Part shown: positions 26,033 through 34,478 of the stretch, in pieces | Numbering within the stretch: the first letter of the stretch is position 1 | Layout: each line of letters opens with the position of its first letter | Source: a bacterium | Lineage (GTDB): Bacteria > Fidelibacterota > UBA2242 | Assembly: GCA_018824205.1 (NCBI GenBank) | Contig: JAHJGX010000185.1 | Span: 1 to 34,658 of the forward strand | Direction: 5' to 3' | Length of the DNA stretch: 34,658 nt | Translations under genes and position numbers: made by a program | The notes under the pieces: generated by a model | Seen by the model: only the letters and a program-made list of their open reading frames with translations | What the model was told of the DNA's origin: nothing | The model's database searches: none

Positions 26033-28471
26033 ATGATAGCCATCAGTTCTGATAAAAAACAAAAACAAGTTTTAGGGCAGGTTTACCTTTGGACCCCTGA
26101 TGCGTCTTTACCTTTGGGTGGTTCTATCCAGAAATCAATTGTATCTCTTTCATGGCTTAATGGCTCTTTTAATTTAGAAAATCATTTGTCAAGCCCGTAT
26201 GCAGTCATTAAAAATGCCGGAACCATCAACCTGCCGGATGAACATTCAGGATCCATAATTCCAACTCCACTTGGTGATGCCCAACCTGATTCAGAGGGCA
26301 ATTTCATTTTCGAGCCTTTTAATGGCGGCGGAAGAATGGATAAAGAAGCCTTGGTAGATGAATTTAGAAGGTATAAAAATATTCAGGCAGCGCGGTTCGG
26401 AGAAGTGAATACTTTTTACCACATCAATAAAATCGCATCATATATTGATGAACTTCTGAACGAACTGGGAGAACGTCCGTTACCACGCCTGAAAGTGGTT
26501 GTGAATGCGCATCCTGCGATTTACACACAGAACGGTAAAAGGGATGGCTGCCGGGGACTAAAAAGTGGGAAATGCTTGCCATTCCAGGGCGGGCATTACC
26601 GGTCGTCTTCCAGAAATCTGCCGGATACGCCAGAATTTCATCCAATTTCACCCGATGGAGAGATTCATCTTGGTCCGGGCTGGCGGCTGACCGAATTTGG
26701 GGCATTGCCGGAATTCGCCAAATGTAAATATCGCTGCAATGCATCTCATAATGCAGGAATTATTTACCACGAATACGGGCATCACGTAACAAGACATACA
26801 GCCGATTTTATGGCTAACCGTTTTCGGGCTCCTCACAGGCAAAGCAACCAGAAATCGGATCTGGATGAAGCCATAAGTGATTATTGGGCGGCTACAATGC
26901 TGGATTGTCCCCACATTTGGACATGGCACCGGAAACACACCAGGAATGAAATTCATCCCCGAAGTCTGGCTTCCATAAAGACCATGACTGCTTTTGATTC
27001 AGGGAGCAATGCCGATCCGCATTTGAACGGGACAATCTATGGCGCGGCTCTTTGGGATATGCGCAATGAATTTTGTGAAATGTACTCTGATGGATCCCGA
27101 AAAATGGATTTGATCGTTTTGAAATCCCTCATTTTAATGGGACAATTACAGGATTCAGAATTCAACCCGACGACAACCGGCGCCCGTAAATGCCGCTCTG
27201 GATTTGGTACCGGCAGAGCTTCTTTGGCAGAGGCTGATAAAATCTGTTATGATGGCAGGCACTCCGAAATTATTACAAAATGTTTTTCACAAAGAGGAAT
27301 AGATAGTAAAAATCTGAAAAGGTCTATTCCTTGCAGAGATTTAAATGCGGGACACATTCCAACCATTAACGTGCCGGACCGGAACATAGAAAAATCGGTC
27401 ATACATATTTTAAAACGAGACGAGCATGCTATTATTCCTAAAACGAATGAAATATTATCGCGTCAGGAACTTGAAACGAAATTAGGAACAAATAAAACCG
27501 GTCCTTTTTCATTAACGGTGGTTGGCGATATTATGCTCGGTTCAAGGATGAATAAACTCCTTCATAAATTCGGCCCTGAATATCCGTTTTATTCTGTTTA
27601 TCCTATTTTAAGAAGGTCGAGCATTGTTTTAGGCAATCTGGAAGGCCCTTTAGCAAAGATAACTAAGAAACAAGAACGTAATTATAGTTACAGAGTAAAT
27701 CCTAAAAATGCCCGAATACTTCGGCGCGCTGGATTTAATGTAGTGACTATGGCCAACAATCATATATTGGATTGCGGCCGTCAGGGGGTTCTTGAAACGT
27801 TCTCCGCCCTCAAAAAACATGGGATCAGGTACATTGGCGCCGGAGAAAATGAGGAAAACGCGCACGTTCCGGCAATTTTGCAGGCAGGTAAATATAAGAT
27901 TGGCTTATTGGGATATTATTGGAATCGCCGGACATCGGCCCGGGGCTCAAAACCGGGTAGTGCCATAGATACTCAGGAACATGTCGCCAACGATATCCAT
28001 GACTTACGTCCCTATGTCGATAGGGTGGTTGTAACTGTGCATTGGGGTGTTCCTTACGAACGATATCCATCAGAAGAGGACCGAGAGAAAGCTCATTTTG
28101 CCGTCGACTGTGGTGCGGATATCGTCATTGGCCATCACCCGCACGTTGTTCAGCCTTTTGAGATGTATAAAAACCGACCCATATTTTACAGCATCGGGAA
28201 CTTTGCATTCGGCTCGGGAAACAGTAAAGCTGAATCAATAATGCTGGCGATTATTTTTCAGGAAACCTATACTGAACTTACAATTTTTCCAGCCTATATA
28301 AAAAATCGTGACCATCGTATCAACTATCAACCCCGAATAATAACTGGCAATGCCGCCTTTGAGAGTATTAACCGATTGAAAAAAATATCCGGAACATCAG
28401 CAGATTTTATTTATTTTGAGAATGATACAGGGAAAATAATATCGTCTCAATGCCAGGGGGAGGTAAAATGA
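26033..28471 (+). CDS. zinc-metallopeptidase-like domain fused to CapA (PGA capsule) domain
   Basis: 812 residues in two parts. The N-terminal part (about 1-430) carries a gluzincin-like site: H246-E-Y-G-H250 with a likely third ligand E279 in LDEAISDYWA, then GTIYGAALWDMRNE, as in M4/M36-type peptidases. The C-terminal part (about 492-790) is a CapA/PgsA-like metallophosphatase-fold domain: GDIMLG (499-504), NLEGP (535-539), ANNH (574-577), HWG (670-672), GHHPH (700-704), SIGNF. CapA proteins take part in poly-gamma-glutamate synthesis or anchoring and normally carry an N-terminal membrane anchor. None is visible here, and the ORF opens only 60 bp after the IS, so the N-terminus may have been lost. 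No good Shine-Dalgarno precedes ATG 26033. Its last codons overlap a copied receptor-1 leader. Confidence 0.8.
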   Translation: MIAISSDKKQKQVLGQVYLWTPDASLPLGGSIQKSIVSLSWLNGSFNLENHLSSPYAVIKNAGTINLPDEHSGSIIPTPLGDAQPDSEGNFIFEPFNGGGRMDKEALVDEFRRYKNIQAARFGEVNTFYHINKIASYIDELLNELGERPLPRLKVVVNAHPAIYTQNGKRDGCRGLKSGKCLPFQGGHYRSSSRNLPDTPEFHPISPDGEIHLGPGWRLTEFGALPEFAKCKYRCNASHNAGIIYHEYGHHVTRHTADFMANRFRAPHRQSNQKSDLDEAISDYWAATMLDCPHIWTWHRKHTRNEIHPRSLASIKTMTAFDSGSNADPHLNGTIYGAALWDMRNEFCEMYSDGSRKMDLIVLKSLILMGQLQDSEFNPTTTGARKCRSGFGTGRASLAEADKICYDGRHSEIITKCFSQRGIDSKNLKRSIPCRDLNAGHIPTINVPDRNIEKSVIHILKRDEHAIIPKTNEILSRQELETKLGTNKTGPFSLTVVGDIMLGSRMNKLLHKFGPEYPFYSVYPILRRSSIVLGNLEGPLAKITKKQERNYSYRVNPKNARILRRAGFNVVTMANNHILDCGRQGVLETFSALKKHGIRYIGAGENEENAHVPAILQAGKYKIGLLGYYWNRRTSARGSKPGSAIDTQEHVANDIHDLRPYVDRVVVTVHWGVPYERYPSEEDREKAHFAVDCGADIVIGHHPHVVQPFEMYKNRPIFYSIGNFAFGSGNSKAESIMLAIIFQETYTELTIFPAYIKNRDHRINYQPRIITGNAAFESINRLKKISGTSADFIYFENDTGKIISSQCQGEVK

Positions 28472-28620
28472 AATTATTCAACCTGTTTTTAGTGCTTAGA
28501 GTAATCAGTTTCAGCAATCTGCAAACGATTCCTGATGGGCAGGGTGGCTATATTTATCCTCATGATGATAGGAACTGGTTTAGTATAGTACCGATTATCG
28601 GATGTAGCTGGGAATTTTAG
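28468..28620 (+). pseudogene. receptor-1 copy collapsed to 50 codons by internal deletion
   Basis: It reads MKLFNLFLVLRVISFSNLQ joined to TIPDGQGGYIYPHDDRNWF... and ...SWEF then TAG. The first 19 residues match residues 1-19 of receptor 1 (16105-18486) and the last 31 match its residues 763-793; about 2.2 kb between is missing. The break falls at short similarity (GCAAGC / GCAGAC in receptor 1), and the frame is kept. The receptor-1 Shine-Dalgarno region is also copied (CCAGGGGGAGGTAAAATG), so it would be translated, overlapping the CapA stop by 4 nt. A 50-residue product with a signal-like start and a barrel-end tail has no evident function. Confidence 0.85.
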
Positions 28621-28807
28621 CCCTATAGATACAGGTATCATTTATAATTAGTTTCTAAATTCATCTATTTATATTTGGATATCTGGTTTACAGAAGACCA
28701 AAATTCTTCACGTAATGTCGATATCCCGATAAATCCACACTCAATATCTGCTTATAAGATAGATATTCATAGAATAGGTCTCCTCACTATTCAAAAGATC
28801 CCATCGC

Positions 28808-29141
28808 GGATCGTGTTAAATATTTGCCGATAATCGTCAGCTTATTGGCGCATTGAGTAACGCACCGGATACTGAGAGGATTGGCAAATACGGTATTATT
28901 ATTCTTTGGAAAAGAATACTTCCCGACGACAAATGAATAATTCACCCGAAATATATTTTTAGGGCATGGTATTTGTCAGAATGGATTACTGAGATTTGAA
29001 TCGTGAAAGGAAAATTATGCGAACCAAAATTGGATTAATCCTGCTCTTTGTAACGCTTACGGCATTCGGAAAAACAGTAACTATCAGTGGATTTATGAGA
29101 GACGCATCCAGCGGTGAAGCACTGATCGGAGCAAATATCTA
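28808..29141 (+). repeat. duplicated receptor-3 leader and 5' coding end (copy B)
   Basis: Counterpart of 21063-21395, here in front of the intact receptor 3. It includes the TTGCCGATAA...TTATTGGC inverted repeat (28824-28851) and the near-identical block from 28962 to the start codon. The interval 28621-28807 before it holds only a short tail of receptor-1 homology and no gene that I can see. Confidence 0.85.
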
Positions 29142-31302
29142 CATAAGTAAGATAAAAACCGGGACGACTACTAATTCTTACGGCTTTTATTCCCTGTCCG
29201 TACCATACAGTGACAGTATTGGAGTAATCTATTCGTATATCGGATTCGAACCTCAAATTAAAAAGCTGTATATCAAAGATAACCTGAAACTTGATGTTAC
29301 CCTTACTCCAGGCGCCATTGCCCTTAATGAAATCGTCGTCTCCGGGCATAGACAAAACGAGAACATTGAAACCAAACAAATGAGTATCGTCGACATTCCG
29401 GTCAGGACGATGAACAAGCTCCCGGCAATTCTCGGAGAAACCGATATATTAAAAGTTGTTCAATTACTGCCGGGCGTGCAATCCGGTTCGGAAGGCACTA
29501 CGGGCTACTTTGTCAGAGGTGGCAATGCCGACCAGAATCTGGTTTTACTTGACGAAGCCACTGTGTATAATCCGAATCATCTGTTTGGGCTTTTAAGCGC
29601 CTTCAATTCCCGGGCAATCAATAATGTCACATTAATTAAAGGTGGTTTCCCAGCCCAATACGGCGGACGCTTGTCGTCCAGTATGGATATTACGATGAAA
29701 GAAGGTAACGACAAAGCCTATCATCTGGATCTTGGCCTGGGCCTGATCAATTCTAAACTGACGATTGAAGGTCCCATTGTGAAAAACAGGGCTTCTTTTA
29801 TCATCTCCGCCCGCCGAACCTATATGGATCTTTTACTGAAACCCTTCCCCAAAATATTGAGCACCAACTATTCTTTTTATGATATAAATGCCAAAGTCAA
29901 TTTCAAATTATCCGATAAAGACAGAATGTTTTTCAGTTATTTCAACGGACAAGACCGGGCAGCTTACGTGGCTGCAAACAGTCTTAATTATGACTTTATG
30001 TTCGGTAACAAAACCGCAACTTTTCGCTGGAACCACATTCTTAATGAAAAATTATTTGTCAATACGTCGTTGATCTATAATGGTTATCTGATGGATCTCA
30101 AAACAATCCAGAGCAGCTTCTTCGCTGAGTTCTATTCAAAAATCGAAGACTATAACGGAAAAGTCGATTTTGAATATTTCCAGAATCCAAAGAATACTGT
30201 GAAATTTGGATTCAACTATACACATCATACTTTCACCCCTACCGGCACTTCCGGCAAAGCGCCGAAAGATTCCACCTTAAAAGTAATTAATCCCGGTATT
30301 ATTCAGACAAAAATTGCCTCCGAAGCTGCACTTTATATCAATGACGAGGTTAATTTGACGGACCGTTTGGGTATCAATATTGGTTTGCGACGGCCCGGAT
30401 TCCAAACCGGGAACACCTCCTACTATTGTGTTGAACCGCGGTCAACAATCAAGTACACGCTTACTGAAAATTCATCCGTCAAAGCCGCTTATACTGTCAT
30501 GAACCAGTTTGTGCATCTGGTTCCGAGCGCGACCGCCTCGATCCCCACTGACATCTGGCTTCCGTCGAGTGATATTGTAAAACCGCAACGGTCAAAACAG
30601 ATCGCCCTGGGATACTTTTTAAATCTGAAGGATAATTCCTACGAAGCCAGCGTGGAAACGTATTACAAAACCATGGACAGGCAGGTCGCATTTAAAGAGG
30701 GAACGCGGCTTATCGAGCAGACTAATATTGACAGCCAACTTGTCTTCGGTAAAGGCTGGTCTTACGGAGTCGAATTTTTCCTCAAGAAGAAAGCCGGACG
30801 ATTCAGCGGCTGGCTTTCCTATACCCTTTCCTGGACGAATCAGCAATTTCCTGATCTGAATTTTGGCAAGGTTTTCCCATTTAAATATGACCGACGCCAC
30901 AATCTTGCACTCGTTGGGGTCTATGAATTAAATAAAAACTGGATTCTGTCCTCAAATTTTATTTTTACTTCCGGCAATGCCATGACCTTACCGGGCGGCA
31001 GGGTGAGCGTGTATGAAGGCGGCGATCTTTATAACGGTGTTTTTGATGTTTATACCGGTAAGAATAACTATCGCCTGAACCCCTACCATCGGCTGGACGT
31101 CGCCGCCACCTATAAGCATAAAGGGCATTTATTTCACCAAAGTTATGACGGCGAGCTGGTCATCAGCATCTACAATGCATACAGCCGCATGAATCCGTAC
31201 TTTGTGTATGTCGATGTCGAACCAGCGTCGAAAAAAGCGTTCGCTAAACAGGTTTCTCTGCTACCAATAATTCCAGGTATCAGTTATAACTTCAATTTTT
31301 AG
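29017..31302 (+). CDS. TonB-dependent outer-membrane receptor (receptor 3, DUF4249 partner)
   Basis: 761 residues. Signal peptide (1-18), carboxypeptidase-regulatory-like domain (about 22-105, TISGFMRDASSGEALIGAN), plug domain (about 120-235: LPAILGETDILKVVQLLPGV, GYFVRGGNADQNLVLLDEA, GGFPAQYGGRLSS), then a barrel ending in Phe (YNFNF). The ATG at 29017 has AAAGGA 6 nt upstream; the in-frame TTG at 28996 is less likely. A DUF4249 lipoprotein gene follows after 11 bp, a pairing common in Bacteroidota-like genomes. The ligand is unknown. A truncated copy of its start lies at 21271. Confidence 0.93.
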   Translation: MRTKIGLILLFVTLTAFGKTVTISGFMRDASSGEALIGANIYISKIKTGTTTNSYGFYSLSVPYSDSIGVIYSYIGFEPQIKKLYIKDNLKLDVTLTPGAIALNEIVVSGHRQNENIETKQMSIVDIPVRTMNKLPAILGETDILKVVQLLPGVQSGSEGTTGYFVRGGNADQNLVLLDEATVYNPNHLFGLLSAFNSRAINNVTLIKGGFPAQYGGRLSSSMDITMKEGNDKAYHLDLGLGLINSKLTIEGPIVKNRASFIISARRTYMDLLLKPFPKILSTNYSFYDINAKVNFKLSDKDRMFFSYFNGQDRAAYVAANSLNYDFMFGNKTATFRWNHILNEKLFVNTSLIYNGYLMDLKTIQSSFFAEFYSKIEDYNGKVDFEYFQNPKNTVKFGFNYTHHTFTPTGTSGKAPKDSTLKVINPGIIQTKIASEAALYINDEVNLTDRLGINIGLRRPGFQTGNTSYYCVEPRSTIKYTLTENSSVKAAYTVMNQFVHLVPSATASIPTDIWLPSSDIVKPQRSKQIALGYFLNLKDNSYEASVETYYKTMDRQVAFKEGTRLIEQTNIDSQLVFGKGWSYGVEFFLKKKAGRFSGWLSYTLSWTNQQFPDLNFGKVFPFKYDRRHNLALVGVYELNKNWILSSNFIFTSGNAMTLPGGRVSVYEGGDLYNGVFDVYTGKNNYRLNPYHRLDVAATYKHKGHLFHQSYDGELVISIYNAYSRMNPYFVYVDVEPASKKAFAKQVSLLPIIPGISYNFNF

Positions 31303-31313
31303 GGTCGAAAATC

Positions 31314-32189
31314 ATGAAAAAAACACAGTTGATTTACCTGATTATTCTCACCGGGCTTTTGCTCGGCGGTTGTGAAAAGACCATTACTATCAAGCGCTTG
31401 CCTTTTGAAAGCCAGCTGTCGGTAGAGTGTATTCTGGAACCCAGTCAAATTCCCAAACTGTATCTGGGAAACACGGTGGCGTATTTTGATACAATATCGA
31501 CAAATCTTGAATATTTTGTGGATAACGCAACAGTCACTCTGAGCAATTCACTGGGCGTGGATACACTCAAAATTGCGACTGGGTACAACTATTATAACTG
31601 TCAGAATGAATATTTCTATCGCGGTAATATTCCCATTATCCAGGGACAGAGCTACCACCTCAAAATCCAGCACGAGGGCAACGCTTACGAGGCGGATACG
31701 GATGTCAACCTTTCGTCGGTAAAGATCGATTCAGTTTCATTCGTGTCATCTTTCAAGGACATCTTTGGCGACCATGAGGGCGTCGTGGTCTCTTTTAAAG
31801 ATTTACCCGGTGAAAAAAATTATTATCGCTACCGCATGAGCCGGATTCTGGACACTTCCAATCCTAATATTCCGGATTGTGCGACCGGTCCTTTTCCGGC
31901 GACAGAACTGGGGCGTTCCATGTTTTTTGATACAAATATTGACGGCGCGCCGCTGAAGATTGTCATTGAGCCGGCTTTTAAACATGAGCAGGGTGACACC
32001 GCCTCGGTTTATATCCAGACACTTGATAAAGCCAGCGCCCGTTTCTTTGACGACCTGGATAAGCAGAAGAATGCAAAAATTAATCCTTTTATTGAACCGG
32101 TATTTATCAGTTCTAACATTCCGGGAGCCTTTGGCATATTCGGCGCCTGTAATTATTCTGAACCGGTTCAGTTCATTTATCCTGAATAA
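31314..32189 (+). CDS. DUF4249 lipoprotein, receptor partner
   Basis: 291 residues. The signal peptide ends in lipobox LLLGG-C20. The mature part is beta-rich with the family features SQLSVECILEPSQIPKLYLG near the start and AFGIFGACNYSEP near the end. DUF4249 proteins are usually encoded directly after a TonB-dependent receptor of this type and are thought to sit on the outer membrane and assist ligand capture; direct functional proof for this one is lacking. It starts 11 nt after receptor 3 and is likely co-transcribed with it. Confidence 0.85.
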   Translation: MKKTQLIYLIILTGLLLGGCEKTITIKRLPFESQLSVECILEPSQIPKLYLGNTVAYFDTISTNLEYFVDNATVTLSNSLGVDTLKIATGYNYYNCQNEYFYRGNIPIIQGQSYHLKIQHEGNAYEADTDVNLSSVKIDSVSFVSSFKDIFGDHEGVVVSFKDLPGEKNYYRYRMSRILDTSNPNIPDCATGPFPATELGRSMFFDTNIDGAPLKIVIEPAFKHEQGDTASVYIQTLDKASARFFDDLDKQKNAKINPFIEPVFISSNIPGAFGIFGACNYSEPVQFIYPE

Positions 32190-32340
32190 TATCAATACCG
32201 AAACACAGAAGAAAAAACGATATGATAATAGAAATGCACGGCAGAAGCACTTGGTCGGGAAAAGACATACACTGCATGAAACAGATAGACGCCGGAATGT
32301 TGAGCCTGCCCGCAGCCGCCTTGCAGAAGGAAGATTCGCG

Positions 32341-33399
32341 ATGACACTGAGTTATTATTTAATCAAATATCCATATACCCTGACCTGGCGAATCGTTAAT
32401 TTATTCCGAAGGACCGATAAAACAGTTCTCTATTGTGAAGATGTTCTTGATGTAGAGCTGTTTTCGAATATCCAGAAACATCTCAAAAAAGTGCAAATTG
32501 TGGCTAAAAATTCAACTGTGCAGCGCAGCCTGTTAAGAGCCGGATATTATTCAAAACGCTGGCCGGCATTTCCAAATACCGTCATCATGTTCCGAAACTC
32601 TGCATGGCGATTTCCCTCTCCCAAAATCAAAAAAATCGGACTCGAACATGGCGCCTACAACTTTAAAAGATTTTCTAAGGCAAAATACTACAACATGTTC
32701 GATGTTTTTCTCATGACGTCAGAAATCGATGTTGAAAGAGTGAAAAAGAGAGGCGTCAGAACCGCCAAATCGATCGGATACCCCAAAATCGACAGTGTGT
32801 ACAATGGGTCCATTACAAAAGAAGAACTTTATACATTAGCCGCCAGGATCGGTCTGAATAAAAGTAAAAAGACCGTTTTATTCTCGTCAACATGGGATGG
32901 GAGTGGAATGTCGGCTATCGAAAAATGGTATGATAAAATCGGTCAAATTTCCGATCGATATAATTTATTAGCCACCGTCCATAATTGGATGAGCGAGAAA
33001 TATAAAATCGCTTTAAAAAATAATCCGAAAATTATCTTTATTAATGATAATGTCATTTTGAAATATATCCTCTTATCCGATGTTTGTGTGGGAGACACAA
33101 ATTCCCTGATTGCCGAATTTTGTATGCTTGACAAACCGGTCATTACTTTCCGGATTCCGCAAACTCCCCGGACTTTGCCTGATGTTATTGAAATAATCGA
33201 AAAAGTATCTATCAGAATAGATGCTTTTAGTGAAATTGAGAATGCAATTGAACGAGCGCTCAACAATCCCGGCGAATTTGCAGAAGCCCGAAAAGAATTG
33301 ACAGACCTGATGCTCGACAACCGTGATGGAAATGCAGGACATCGGGCGGCTGCGGAAATACTGAAATTTTCACCCAATTTAAAAATTACTGATCATTAA
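32341..33399 (+). CDS. CDP-glycerol glycerophosphotransferase-like / GT-B transferase
   Basis: 352 residues, cytoplasmic or membrane-associated. GT-B-like layout with HGAYNFKRF (about 103), GYPKIDSVY (about 146), TVLFSSTWDGSG (about 180) and the nucleotide-binding-like DVCVGDTNSLIAEFCMLDKPVI (about 245-266), as in TagF-type CDP-glycerol transferases and related UDP-GlcNAc 2-epimerase-fold enzymes. It likely adds polyol-phosphate or sugar to a surface polymer. The start at ATG 32341 has AGGAA 8 nt upstream; an open frame continues to 31960 but overlaps DUF4249. The 151 bp between shows nothing else. It could belong with the CapA/exporter island functionally, though receptor 3 lies between. Confidence 0.75.
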   Translation: MTLSYYLIKYPYTLTWRIVNLFRRTDKTVLYCEDVLDVELFSNIQKHLKKVQIVAKNSTVQRSLLRAGYYSKRWPAFPNTVIMFRNSAWRFPSPKIKKIGLEHGAYNFKRFSKAKYYNMFDVFLMTSEIDVERVKKRGVRTAKSIGYPKIDSVYNGSITKEELYTLAARIGLNKSKKTVLFSSTWDGSGMSAIEKWYDKIGQISDRYNLLATVHNWMSEKYKIALKNNPKIIFINDNVILKYILLSDVCVGDTNSLIAEFCMLDKPVITFRIPQTPRTLPDVIEIIEKVSIRIDAFSEIENAIERALNNPGEFAEARKELTDLMLDNRDGNAGHRAAAEILKFSPNLKITDH

Positions 33400-33620
33400 T
33401 GATCATCATTGTCAGCGACTCGAAGATACAATTATGAACGACGATAAAAAAATATCTTGCCGAAAATCCACGAACCGGTTAACAATTTTCCGGCTTCCGG
33501 ATGCCATGTCCGATTGTCCAGAAATACCGCCGGGCTTGTCGACCACGACCACACCCGTTGCTTGAGAAAAGGCAAATTAACAAAGACGAAAACCTTGCCA
33601 ATTAAAGCAATGAAGCAAAA

Positions 33621-34478
33621 ATGAATTTATTGAAATACTTAAGACATCTGAGTTTCCTGTTATTTTATTTTGCTATAATGGCAGGAATATTCGGATGTCA
33701 GAATTCGAGCGCGCCTTACTACAATGATGGGGACTGGTCATTTGTGGCATTTGGCGATCTGCGTCAGGGATTTGGAATATATAAAAAATTAGCCATCAGT
33801 ATGGGTTCTGAAAAACCAGCTCCGTTGCTGGCGGTTTGCCTGGGCGACATTATGCTGGAACCCGGGAATGAAGCCGAGTGGCTGAAATTCTGGAAATATT
33901 CCGACCCAATTACAGAGAAAATGCCACTTTTAATCGTGCGCGGCAATCATGAGGGCAACGACGCTGCTTCGGAATGGCTCTACCGTGTACAAACTGGTAT
34001 TCCCGAAGGACAGCCCTTCTATTTTTCCAAGCAGGTCAAGGACCAGCTCATGATTATTCTCGACACTGAAATCCCGGGCGAGGAAAATTCAATTTCAAAC
34101 ATGCAGCTGGACTGGCTGAAAGCACAATTGGACTCCGCTTCAATTTCAGATGATATTTCGGGAATATTCATTTTTATGCATCGTCCTTTATATCGACAGG
34201 GAATTCATAAGGGCGAAACGCTTGACAATGCCCGGGAAATGCATGAATTATTTAAGCAGAACAAAAAAATCAGGGCTGTGGTCGCCGGACACGATCACAT
34301 GTATCATTACATGAAAAAAGATGGAATAAACTATATTATCAGTGGCGGAGCCGGAGCGCCCCTTATTCATGGTTACGGAGGCGACTATTACCATTACCTC
34401 CTGTTTACTTTTAATGATAAAATAAATATGAAAGCAATAGGTGTTTTTAATGAGATTAATGAGAATAGAAATTTATAA
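33621..34478 (+). CDS. lipoprotein metallophosphoesterase (calcineurin-like)
   Basis: 285 residues. Signal peptide with lipobox GIFG-C26, so anchored outside the cytoplasm. The metallophosphoesterase metal-site motifs are in order: GDLRQG (D46, with Arg in place of the usual His of DxH), GDIM (D76), GNHE (109-111), MHRP (His about 187) and GHDHMYH (about 223-229). It resembles purple-acid-phosphatase-like and 3',5'-phosphodiesterase-like enzymes; the substrate is unknown. The preceding 33400-33620 contains a 43-codon ORF (33434-33565) with no features, which I do not call a gene. It overlaps the next gene by 29 nt. Confidence 0.85.
   Translation: MNLLKYLRHLSFLLFYFAIMAGIFGCQNSSAPYYNDGDWSFVAFGDLRQGFGIYKKLAISMGSEKPAPLLAVCLGDIMLEPGNEAEWLKFWKYSDPITEKMPLLIVRGNHEGNDAASEWLYRVQTGIPEGQPFYFSKQVKDQLMIILDTEIPGEENSISNMQLDWLKAQLDSASISDDISGIFIFMHRPLYRQGIHKGETLDNAREMHELFKQNKKIRAVVAGHDHMYHYMKKDGINYIISGGAGAPLIHGYGGDYYHYLLFTFNDKINMKAIGVFNEINENRNL

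Noticed and set aside
31960-32340. Longer N-terminus for the CDP-glycerol transferase-like protein
   Set aside because: The frame is open, but it overlaps the DUF4249 gene by 230 bp, encodes basic low-quality sequence, and ATG 32341 has a good Shine-Dalgarno.
33434-33565. 43-codon ORF before the metallophosphoesterase
   Set aside because: No ribosome site, no recognisable sequence, and composition rich in Thr/Pro/Ser as expected of chance.
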